Below, piece by piece: positions 12,278-21,497 of a stretch of DNA of 64,000 bases (position 1 is its first letter; each line of letters begins with the position of its first letter). The stretch lies in assembly GCA_037893245.1 (NCBI GenBank), contig JBAIAA010000103.1, positions 1,240,001-1,304,000 of the forward strand. Reading direction: 5' to 3'. The position numbers were made by a program, and so were the translations under genes. The stretch comes from Crossaster papposus. Taxonomy: Eukaryota > Echinodermata > Asteroidea > Velatida > Solasteridae. Below the pieces are notes generated by a model. The model was given only the letters and a program-made list of their open reading frames with translations, did not search any database and was not told the DNA's origin.

Positions 12278-12860
12278 GATTATCTGTTGATATTTTGTAC
12301 TTGGGTATTTATCCAAATAACAATTTTAGAGGATTCGGGTTATTTGTTACTTTGTACTTTCACACTGCTCATGCTCTATGCACATTCTCAATAGAGCTTC
12401 AGTCAAGGTGTAAGTTATGTGACAAGGATAGGAAACGTTGGCATATACCAAGGGTCCCGTGTGCAGACCCGTGTTGCAATACTGCACTTAGCAGCTGTTT
12501 GTTCCATGTCTGGGTGCTTATAGCTCAATGGTAAACCCACTTGCAGGATTTTGCAGGATTCAGGATGCCGTAGGCGTTAAACTGTGTGCGTGCGACCTAA
12601 ACAAAAAACTATAAAAAAAAACGTCGACCGCGATAACAAAAAACTGTGCGTGCGACATCTAAAACTTCCAAGCTGCGATGCGATGTTAAAAAACTTTGGT
12701 CGATATAAATAGCGAGTACAGACTAGCTACTCATGACTTAATCATCAATCATCATTGACATTGTTATGCGAAGGCTTAGCTTGAATTATGTATAAAAATA
12801 ATTTTCCCCGTTTGAAAAAGTCGAACAATAGGGCGACCACAACTGCCGGTCTGAGCGTTG
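12278..12860. promoter_or_regulatory. 5' flank of copy A, duplicated upstream of copy B
   Basis: This upstream segment is highly similar to 31627-32190 before copy B, so it duplicated with the gene. It is the likely location of the transporter promoter on the minus strand. It also contains a tRNA-like A-box word (TAGCTCAATGG near 12521) without a convincing B box. Confidence 0.4.
12704..12712 (+). promoter_or_regulatory. TATA-box candidate pointing to the right
   Basis: TATAAATAG lies on the plus strand about 430 bp upstream of the transporter start. The same word in the same context occurs at 32039-32047 near copy B. It points toward the TRIM exon rather than the transporter, so a divergent promoter is possible. 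This is motif evidence only. Confidence 0.3.
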
Positions 12861-13808
12861 AAATATCTGCCATAATGGCCAAGGTTCGATGTTTTTTAAG
12901 TCGAGCAGTTTCATTCACCTCAAGTTTTGTTATATTCTGATGCCTATAAGCCACCCCCAATTTTTTTCTTTTAGAATGCAGTGCTAGTGCAGTGGAATAC
13001 AAATATTGCGTGCCATTTGACCGCAAATTAAAAAGTATATGTCAACACTTTTTAACTATTTATTATTCAAGAGATATATGTGTACACAGTGGACCAGAAA
13101 ACAAAATGAAACCGAGATAATAATGCTAATTACAACTATTGGGTGCATGTGGCACGCATAAATATCAAAATAATGGATATTTCCTATAATTATATAGGAC
13201 CGGATATCCTCTTTCAAATGACACCTTTATCATGTCTACATGTTCTTGGTTGACTGAGCAGTGTCAATCTTGATTACAAGGGTCAAGTGACAAATCAAAA
13301 ATAACAAGCAGCTAGATAGAGGTGAACCTTCAGTTTCGCCAACATGCACGCGAGAATACAGCTAATGAAAGAAAAAAGTAGCTTTGTGCAAGGCGTTCGT
13401 CGTTATCCGTCTAAAATCCACGCCGCGCGCTAGAAGTAGCAGTGCAAAAATACAGCGCGAATAGCGAACTCACGCGGCCACTATTTATGCAAATCAACTG
13501 AAGACGACTGAACGCCTTGTTTCAATTCAACCAAAAGCATTTCTTTGTCATTTTTCAACCAGTTACTTGCAACTGGCAAATGACTTGTAAGTGGACTTAA
13601 TTGTGACTGTGACAAACTTGCAGAGACTCAAATAAAACTCTGTTTTTTAGCTTTAATTTGTCGATCAACTCTGTACATGCAGTGGAGAAGAGAACCGTTT
13701 GCTGAAAGTTAATATCACGTGACCTCATGGTGGTGTTGGAAATTAATACCTTCAATGTTTTATTCGTTTTCAAAGTGTTTAACGTGTTTCAAATTTCTCT
13801 TACGACAG
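12861..13808. other. non-coding stretch before the TRIM exon
   Basis: No exon with the first half of a RING finger was found here on the plus strand. It contains a short octamer-like word (ATGCAAAT near 13488). It ends in a pyrimidine-rich tract and acceptor (CTCTTACGACAG) directly before 13809. Confidence 0.45.
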
Positions 13809-15434
13809 AACATTCAATGCCCGCTGTGCCAGCAACAAACGGCCATGCCCTCTGAAGGAATCAGTGCCCTCAAGCCCAACATCGTTGCACGAAGCATGGC
13901 TGAGGCATTGGCTACCATGAATCCGGGGGGAATCGAGGTTGCCCGAGAAGCCACGATGCCCCCACCCTTGCCCCAGCGGCAGAGCAGTCCCACCACCTAC
14001 CATTCACCTTCCCCCTGCACCTGTTTCGCACACCCAGGCCAGAAACTTAAGTTCTACTGCGTCGAGTGCAAGCTGCCAGTGTGCCGACAATGCACTATCG
14101 ACAGTCACAGTCCACCAGAGCAAACCGTGTCCGACATTGACAACGTCGCTGAGGGGCCAAGAGCTCAAATCAAAGATCTGATGAACTTGTTTGAGACGGA
14201 GCAGGCAATGTATGACCAAACTTTGCAGATTGTAAAGAAAAGGAATGTAGATTTCACTGCTGCGGCGGAGAGGACGAGAAAGGACATCAGCAAAGCTACC
14301 GAGATGATCATCGCTGACGTGCAGACAAAGCAGCAGCAGCTCTTGGATCAAGTCGACCTTATCACTGGTACCAGAAGGGGTGGGATCGAGAGGTACGTGG
14401 TAGAGATGCATGGAGTCTTGGACGAGTTGAATGACTCATTTTTTTAAGAAAAGAACAATATAGAGGGTAAAGACGACTCGGCCATCTTGGCGTTACACCG
14501 AAAGATCAAGAACGGCCTGGAGAAAATGAAACAGAAACCGAGCCTTGAAGTGATTGACGGTTTGAGTCTCTTAAAGTTCAGCGCAGACAGAACTCCAGCT
14601 TTCAACCTGCACCTGGGTGATCTGATTGAAGATGAGGAGTGGTCTCTGGACTCGAAGTTTGGCTCGTCTGGCTCCGATATCGACAAGTTCAATCGCGCAC
14701 GCGGTGTTGCCATCAACTCCGTCGGGGACATTGCCATCACAGAACAGAGTAACAACCGCACCTGCATCTTCGACACGAACGGTAAACACAAGGTCACCAT
14801 GAGCGGCAAGTCAAGCGGCAACCTCGAACGAGGCGACCGGGACGCGGCGTTCCTCCCAGATGACAAATGTCTTGTGGTCGGCACATCCAGCAACATCGAA
14901 GTGTACGACGGGAAGGGAAGTCACCTCAACTGCATACTGACACCTGCTAAGAGCCCCTTGTGCATTGCCGTCGACGCAGAGGGAACCATCTACCTGGGCG
15001 ACGCAGGGCAGAAAATGATATACATCATTGTCGATGGTCAAGTCATCAGGAGTTTGAAGGTAACTAACCAGCCGTTTCATCTCGAAGTGGATAACGACGG
15101 TCACATGTTGGTGTCGAGTCATTTCTCCAAGCGAGTTGACGTCATGAGCACGACAACTGGCGACCTCCTCTTCTCAATCCCGTCATCAAGCGTGGACCCA
15201 TCCAACACGGTGTCGCCCTGGGGAGCCTGCTTTGGACCCAACGGTTCAATTTTTGTTCCGTTCTACAAGCTAAATACGAGCGGGGCCGGTACGGTGCACG
15301 AGTTCGGTCCGGACGGAAGGCATGTAGGCTGTGTGGCTAGGGATTTGAGTTACCCGAGGGCAGTTAGATTCACACTGAACGAGAGGCTTATTGTCTGTGG
15401 GGAAAGTTCTATCAAGCTGTATCGCAAGGTATAA
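13809..15434 (+). pseudogene. TRIM/B-box/NHL-repeat protein exon with one in-frame TAA
   Basis: A large terminal exon of a TRIM-NHL (TRIM2/3/71-like) E3-ligase-type protein. After the splice acceptor at 13807-13808 it encodes the end of a RING finger (CPLC). A B-box follows at about residues 75-110 (CFAH, CVEC, CRQC, then DSH), then a coiled coil, then six NHL-type propeller repeats from about residue 290 to the end. The frame is continuous except for TAA at 14445-14447, in a T-rich run inside the coiled coil. Reading resumes in the same frame directly after it. In the B-box, the spacing after DSH lacks the usual second histidine. The first RING half must lie in an upstream exon not found here. 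Either this is a recent pseudogene, or the TAA is a sequence error or a local polymorphism. It is convergent with transporter copy B. Confidence 0.75.
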
Positions 15435-15548
15435 ATGGGGGTCTGCACAAGTTCAAACTTGCGTCTGTATTATGTTTAGCTTACTATTTAATGTGGGATC
15501 AGAACTTATGCTGAATTATACTAGACAACATATCTTCATGACAAAGTT

Positions 15549-15554
15549 AATAAA
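15549..15554 (+). terminator. polyadenylation signal AATAAA of TRIM gene
   Basis: AATAAA lies 115 bp after the TRIM stop codon. The duplicated tail at 55724-55907 has AATGAA at the equivalent place. Confidence 0.45.
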
Positions 15555-15639
15555 AACAAACTGTACAATTTGTGCCTTCCGAATCCGTCCCTTGGCTGTT
15601 CGCAGGGTAAAATATCTTACTTATTTTAAAGTAAATAAT

Positions 15640-15900
15640 GATTGGGGACATCCAGCAAAATTATTGCGCTAGATATCCTGTAATTATTCCGAAAAATGTA
15701 ATTTTGCAAAATTTGCGATCGCCGGACGGCGATCGCGAAAAAAATTCAAGAATAAATCAAGAATAACTGCCCGACGCCGGTTGAAAACAAATGCTCTATT
15801 ATTAAACAAATACAAACCCCCCAATCCACCAATTCATGAAAATTCAAGCAATTACCAATGGTGTATCAAACCTTTAAAACGATATGCAGAAACTATAATT
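15640..15900. repeat. dispersed spacer repeat, related to 4075-4340
   Basis: It shares blocks such as TTGCGCTAGATATCCT and the GCCCGACGCCGGTTGAAAAC stretch with 4100-4215. The CGACGCC block recurs at 55985-56005, and the first part at 63035-63080. It is probably part of the duplicated unit, though a small repeat family is also possible. Confidence 0.5.
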
Positions 15901-16021
15901 CGCATTTTCTGAGAAAACAAGTCAGAATCGGTTGATGCCATTCATTTGTTCGTTAGAATTATACAGTGTTTTTGTTTATTCGAATTAGGTAGTGTCTTTT
16001 CTAATTTGAAATACATGTACA

Positions 16022-16785
16022 TCAAAAAGTTGTGTTTTTGTTGTTGAGAAAACTGTTAGATCGCAATTTAAAACGAAGATGAGAGAGCGGTTTTTGCCAG
16101 GAAAGAGCTGTTTTGTCAAAATAATAGGAACTTGTTGCATTACGTACGTTCCTAACCCGTAGCAACAACAACCCTTGTACAAACCCTATACGAAAACCAA
16201 GGTTACTGCTGTTAAGTATTACTCTGATATTGACAATACTTATATTGAGAAGATGAAAAAACAACTCGTTTCCACCATTTCCAGCGTGTGTGCAGGATTG
16301 TAGTACTGAAAACACTGGTTAGCCAAATCAGTGCAGCTTATATTGAAATTGTAACTTGTAATACATTCGGACTTCATAACTTTACGAAATTCACTTGTGC
16401 TCTTATTACACCGAATTTGTTTTTTTGACACACCACTGTTGCCTACATTAGTTAGAAGTGTTAATATTACCTGGTCATTACCTTTTCTAATTTTAAGATT
16501 TTTCGGATTTGCGACCTCGGGTTATTCCCTGTGTTGTACAACGAACAGTTCCGTAACATCCAAATCCTTGTTCAGACAGTTTTGATACCAGTGCTGAGCC
16601 CGTATAAAAAATGTCACAATAATGATGTGTCCCTTATTCTGAATTGGATTCACAAGTTCAAGGACGACTTTTCCTGCAACTGTCAGGTTTGGTGGATGGC
16701 AGCCTGATGTCCGTACCAAGCTTGCTAAAGCTACAGTGAAACATGAAGACCCCAAGCTGTGTGGTTCTATTGACCCCTCTTTCAA
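16022..16785 (-). pseudogene. decayed piggyBac-type transposase
   Basis: Minus-strand frames together preserve the order of blocks of a DDE_Tnp_1_7 (piggyBac) transposase. First comes GKVVLELVNPIQNKGHIII (about 16650-16710), equal to the family's VVL-LV-P-NKGH block. Next are a charged KNLKIRKGNDQ-like part and ITSYNFNISCTDLANQC (about 16310-16360), matching the I--YN--MGGVDLADQ block. Last is LFFHLLNISIVN (about 16225-16265), matching the segment after KWW. At least two frameshifts separate them, and the catalytic DNF-like position after NKGH is not preserved. TTAA-flanked ends were not located. Confidence 0.65.
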
Positions 16786-16869
16786 AGCTATATGTAGCCT
16801 GCGTATTTTTAACGCAAGTACAAAATTGAAAACACGCTTTGCTCCAGACTAGTATAACCACTAAGTAAA

Positions 16870-17801
16870 AGAAAGATTAGACCAAGCACGAGGAAATCGA
16901 CAGTCACTCACATCACAACTTACAAAAAAGACCGCGGTCTTGTGTCAATTCCCCGCGTTTGGCTATTGCACACGTTTTGACATATTGCAGGTACAAATCA
17001 CAGAAAGGACCAGACTAGACTCGACTAAGACGAGCGTGCAGATTGTGACGGATGCCAGGATGTGAATATTCAGATTACTGGGCGTGGCTAATAACACAAT
17101 TTACATACTACACTTTTATTTAGTATATCATAGCCTCGTTCACTTTATTGTACAAATTATAAATTCCAATTTTTATAAATAATTTACAAATAAAAAAATT
17201 TCGTCGATATTATTTATATATAAGTATAATGATTCATAACATTATGTATATAATGAAAGTCGAAAAACCACTATTAGCGCGACCGCTCCATAGAGACGCG
17301 CGCAAAATTTTAGTTTTTTTATTGTAACCTAACCCGTTTTTACCTGGAGCTTTTGCCGCGAAATTTAAAATCTATAGGATAATGTACCCCACTCTATCGA
17401 CATATTCGATAAAATGTAAACAAATGTTGTTTTTTCCAGTAGTTGGGCGCTCGGACGACCACCAAACGGTCGTCCTAACGACGGTGGTCACCGTAATGCC
17501 GTAAAATTACTGCGAACGGTCGACCCAAGCGCGAATAGGCTATAATAAAATTGCATGTGCACAATTAGTTATTTACATATAAAATGTGTACGGCGACATT
17601 ATTTATATATAATTATAGTGATCCATTGAATTATATAATAATGAAAGCTGGCAACAATTATATATATATATAATTGCATGTGCAAAATCTATTATTTGTA
17701 AACAAATGTAAATAATAGTTAATTAATTAATTATATGTTATATAATGAATTATTTGTAAATAATAGCGTTAAATAATAATTTTACACTTGGCGCCTCATA
17801 A
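16870..17801. other. AT-rich non-coding stretch
   Basis: No gene or clear element. It contains runs of TATATA (for example around 17210-17250 and 17660-17680). There is a GC-richer island at about 17450-17525 with an imperfect repeat of a CGACGGTGG-like word. Confidence 0.4.
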
Positions 17802-18026
17802 AAATGTGCGATAAAATAAGCAATATCGCAAAAATCGGCGCCGAAATGTGCGATAAAATGTGCAATATCGCAAAAATCGGCGCCGAAATGTGCGATAAAA
17901 TGTGCAATATCGCAAAAATCGGCGCCGAAATGTGCGATAAAATGTGCAATATCGCAAAAAATCGGCGCAGAAATGTGCGATAAAATGTGCAATATCGCAG
18001 AAATCGGCGCAGAAATGTGCGATATG
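17802..18026. repeat. 42-bp tandem repeat, about five units
   Basis: The unit begins AAATGTGCGATAAAATGTGC and ends with CGGCGCCG. Successive starts such as 17802 and 17844 are 42 bp apart. As 42 is a multiple of three, the array is open in a minus-strand frame and reads as a repeated AHFGADFCDI peptide. There is no evidence that it is translated. Confidence 0.85.
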
Positions 18027-18175
18027 CGACGTCCCTTCAGAGCCACCATAGCTTTGACAGCATAAGGCATACTACATGTACCTTTAAATTCCTCTAGCAG
18101 AATCAGCTGTTGCTCTTATCAAAATCCTTGTCAATTTTGCACGATCTACACCACAAGTATCAAACAAGATTTTTT

Positions 18176-18746
18176 TCATAAGCAAACTCGACCTAGGTTT
18201 CGTTCTCTTGTTTTCGTTTTCAGATAGGCCTCTGGTACAAGTTCATAGGCTTTCAAAATGGCAGCCTTAACCAAGTCATAATCAGCACATTTGTCAACGG
18301 GAAAGGTTGAATAAACCTCCGGTGCTTTGCCTACTAGTACACTCTGCAAAAGCAATGTTAGCATATCTTTTGGCCACTCGAATCTATCAGCTACTTTTTC
18401 AAAGTGGGCGAAATATTTGTCCACATCTAATTTCTCCTTAAAAGAAGGTACCAATTTAATGAATTTGGTTGGATCAAATTTCTTTTCAGAAACAGAGCCT
18501 GTTTGCTCCATGGGTTTCATTTGATGTTTCTGGTGGAATAATTCCAGCTCCATGTGCATTTTCATCAACCAGATAGTCTAAAATCACTGCCCGAATGTCG
18601 GCCTTTTTCATGCTGGTAGCTGTGCTAATTTTATAATATTTAGCAACTTCAAATAGCTCTGGTCTCTTTAAACAGAAGACTTTGTCCTCCGAGGGACTCT
18701 TCTTGAAGTCGGCGACAAAGTCTTCTATGGAAAACTTTTGCGCCAT
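18176..18746 (-). pseudogene. Ty3/gypsy gag fragment, frameshifted
   Basis: Two overlapping minus-strand frames, 18746-18486 (86 residues) and 18568-18176 (130 residues). The second carries the capsid-like block FIKLVPSFKEKLDVDKYFAH, then WPKDMLTLLLQSVLVGKAPE and DYDLVKAAILKAYELVPEAY. This block is typical of gag of certain animal Ty3/gypsy elements and of SCAN-like proteins. The change of frame between 18568 and 18486 indicates an indel. The rest of gag and all of pol are absent; the 42-bp repeats lie just downstream. Confidence 0.75.
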
Positions 18747-18863
18747 GTTTATAATTGCTGGTTAAACAACAAAGTGAAATTGTTCACTTGAGATTTTTCA
18801 AGTGAAAGTAAAAAGGTAGCATTTTAATGGCTTGGGAGTTCGCTGAATTGTGTTCAGTTCATT

Positions 18864-18881
18864 TCCCGACAAGCCCCCAAT
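18864..18881 (-). other. primer-binding site, tRNA-Pro-like
   Basis: On the minus strand this reads TTGGGGGCTTGTCGGGA, close to the tRNA-Pro complement TGGGGGCTCGTCCGGGAT. It lies next to the TG...-bounded sequence starting at 18884. Confidence 0.5.
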
Positions 18882-18883
18882 TC

Positions 18884-19500
18884 TGTTACGTGCGACTAAA
18901 TCATAAAAATCCAAAAGAGTAGTGCACGACAGAGACAAATAAAACAGCAGTGAAAAGGTAACCAGCAACTATAATTACATACATTTATTTACTTTACATC
19001 TCAAAAATAACATTAAGACAATTCAAATAAAAGCTTAGAATTATGATAAAAATACATTGTACATTAAACACCCTATGAGTACCGGCTTTTGGCTGGGTCT
19101 GTACTTGGGCGGCTGTAGTCAGGCTGTGGCACACTTCTGGTTCGGAGTTGGAGACCTGGAAAGTGCAGCTCATGCACTGGACCGGTCTGGTCCAGGCCAT
19201 CTAGGAAGAGCCTAAAAACCGGTCTGGTTTTAGGCCATCGAAGAGTGCTATAGAACCGGGTGGTTCAGGCCATCTACTTGAAGGAGAACAAGAGCAGTGG
19301 TGACTCACCGCCTTATGAGAACCGCGTGGTTCAGACCAACGAAGGAGAAAGAGAACAGCGGTGTCTCGCCGTCTCTACAGGCAGTACATAGCCGACGCAC
19401 CAAGGCACTGGCTGGGCCAAGGTGTGGCTATGGTGAAGGCCATTTGGTTGACACCCATCAGTTAGGCCAAATAAAAAAAAAAACATGTTGAGCGTCACCG
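18884..19500 (-). repeat. probable LTR of the gypsy fragment, right boundary uncertain
   Basis: It starts TGTTACGTGCGAC beside the PBS. It includes four imperfect copies of an ACCG-GTGGTTCAGGCCATC-like word at about 19180-19345. The right end cannot be set without a second LTR. Confidence 0.4.
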
Positions 19501-20260
19501 CCCGCTTCCTTTTGGGGGGCCGCCTCCTTTTTTTTTTTTTTTTTCTTTAAAAAAAAAATATGATGAATTTGTACATTTTGGAAAAAAAATTAAAAAAAAA
19601 TATTTGAAGATCGTATTTTAGACTTTAGAATTATGTGTGTACATGCTCTGGAAATATTTTGTTTCTAATAGGAGGGCTAGGGTGTGACGTGTAGTCGTGT
19701 ACGGTGCATACATGATCAACCCACATGAATTTAGATTTTTTAATCGTGGGTGAACCATGTTTTAATTTTAAATTGCAAGATAGGGTGTGACATGTTCACT
19801 ACATGACTCGAATTAAAATGTGTCAGGCGGCCATTTTGAAAAGAAAAAAAAAAAAAAAAGGGCCTCCTTCTTCCTTTTAACCAGTTTGCGCCGGATGACG
19901 TATATAAACGCAAAAATTTTCCCAGATTCAAAACGGATGACGCATAAACACGCCAAGTTCAAGTTCGGAAATGTATGTCAGCAGCGGGAAAGGCCAGAAA
20001 TGCGTGGGTGTGCTTCCCGGCACTATCAGCCTGAACACGCTTCGGATTGAGTTTCGTTAAAAATAATCCCGCCCGTGGGCTCGGCGATGTTAAAATAATC
20101 CCGGCGCGAACTGGTTACAAAAAAGGCATGACGCTAAACATGTTTTTTTATTTATTTGGCCTTATAAGAGAGAGAGAGATAGAGCAGAGCCTCTGGCTGG
20201 CATGGTGGCTGTGGTGTGATGTGATGAGTGCACCCAAGCACGGTGCAACCCCTTTTTAAT
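19501..20260. other. low-complexity and unassigned stretch
   Basis: It holds a poly-T tract (about 19528-19545), poly-A tracts (about 19551, 19583 and 19842) and a GA microsatellite near 20166. No gene found. Confidence 0.4.
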
Positions 20261-20496
20261 AATCAGTCAGCCCACTGGGCACAATAGGTACAAGGTACAA
20301 AAACAGATTAAAGAGGGCACATTGTAGTTACACAAGAGTCTACTGTTAAACACTTTAATACCACAAATGTTTAGGTATAAATAAGCAAAGAAAAGTAGCA
20401 GGTGAGTATTAAAAAGGAACAAATATCCCATCTGTAACAATAGTAATAGTAATAAGTAATAATTACAAATTAGGAATAATTACGAAATGTATTACA
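20261..20496. repeat. downstream segment shared by copies B and C
   Basis: Almost identical to 57041-57281 downstream of copy C (starting CAGTCAGCCCACTGGGCACA), and absent from the copy A downstream region. It ends TTACA immediately before the insertion at 20497. Confidence 0.7.
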
Positions 20497-21337
20497 TAAA
20501 GGGTAATGGCTGAGGAACACGCCAATACCAGCATGATAATCGGGGGAGGCGCGCAGCGCCGAGACCGATTATCGCTGGTATTGGCGTGTTCCGAAGCTAT
20601 TAAGCCGTGTTCCCATTGGATCTTTTCTTCCGCGGCCACGCGGAAACTTACCGCGGCATTCCTTAGCGTGAATCTACCACGCGTTCCCACCTGGACTTAT
20701 ATTCCGCGACGGAACGGTTCATTCGCTGTTCGAGACTGGCAGAATGTCACACATTGCGGGCGCTGTGCACAGTCACCTTTGACCTATGCGGGATATGACG
20801 TGCCTGTGACGTATTTTTCGCGCGCTGGATTCCAATTAAACTCCTCACAAAATCGATCAAATCTGCCATGTTTCTAACTAGTCAAGTAGCGAAACTGCAG
20901 CAACTGGACGAGATTGAAAAAAGCGCTGACCGTATTGCATCCTACACACGCTGCGTACGGTACGATGATATACCACACCGCCATCAATGCAAACGAGACA
21001 GGGAACCATACTACCATTTTCGCGCGAGTTCTGTGTATAGTTGTGACGACACCGCACAATGCCGCAGTGTGAACTATATAGAGTATCCATTCTATGACAC
21101 ATATTATGTTCATTCGGTTGGCACAGTGATACAGTACTGTTTGTTTACTTGATAATGAACAGCAATTGTGTTTAATATCATTGTATTGGTAATGATGAGT
21201 TATTGTATTGGTAACGATGAGTTATTGTGTTCGTAACGATGAGTTATTGTGCTGGTTAATGATGAGTTTGTGTCCAACAAGCCATTACCGGCTAGTATTG
21301 TCGTGCAGGAACAATAGGAATACGTCACGCCTGGATT
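20497..21337. mobile_element. 841-bp insertion of unknown class downstream of copy B
   Basis: Copies A and C read ATGTATTACAATAT at this place without interruption. Copy B has this DNA inserted between TTACA (20492-20496) and TTACA (21338-21342), a 5-bp duplication. The left end carries a 30-bp-arm hairpin (20514-20592). The right part holds about four imperfect 22-bp repeats of TTATTGTATTGGTAACGATG (21182-21268). No TIR or LTR ends and no recognisable protein. Confidence 0.65.
20514..20592. repeat. hairpin, ~30-bp arms
   Basis: The left arm GGAACACGCCAATACCAGC and onward (20514-20544) is repeated inverted at 20562-20592. The loop is GC-rich (GGCGCGCAGCGCC). Confidence 0.8.
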
Positions 21338-21357
21338 TTACAATATATTATGGGTCC

Positions 21358-21497
21358 TCATTTCAATTCATCCTGTGCGTTTCTTTCAAAACATTGACGA
21401 TACCACAGAAAGAGAAGAGGAAACATTGGAAGGAATTGCAAGGAGCCTATGAAAATAAATGCCGTGGTGTAACTGCCTGTGGTGTCGAACAGCCAAC
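21358..21497 (-). CDS. copy B exon 4 (C-terminal)
   Basis: 140 bp after acceptor CATATTTCAG. It encodes WLFDTTGSY to NAQDELK and the TGA stop. Confidence 0.8.

Noticed and set aside
12500..12570. tRNA gene or tRNA-derived SINE head (TAGCTCAATGG A-box word)
   Set aside because: No matching B box at the right distance and no cloverleaf; the repetition at 31860 is explained by duplication of the whole flank.
17802..18026. CRISPR array
   Set aside because: Contiguous tandem repeat without unique spacers in a eukaryotic context.
17750..18070. 106-residue repetitive protein on the minus strand
   Set aside because: Entirely made of the 42-bp DNA repeat; an open frame is expected from the unit length.
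20603..20624. a third complete copy of the AGCCGTGTTCGCA MITE family
   Set aside because: Only one end was found; no inverted partner up to 21340.
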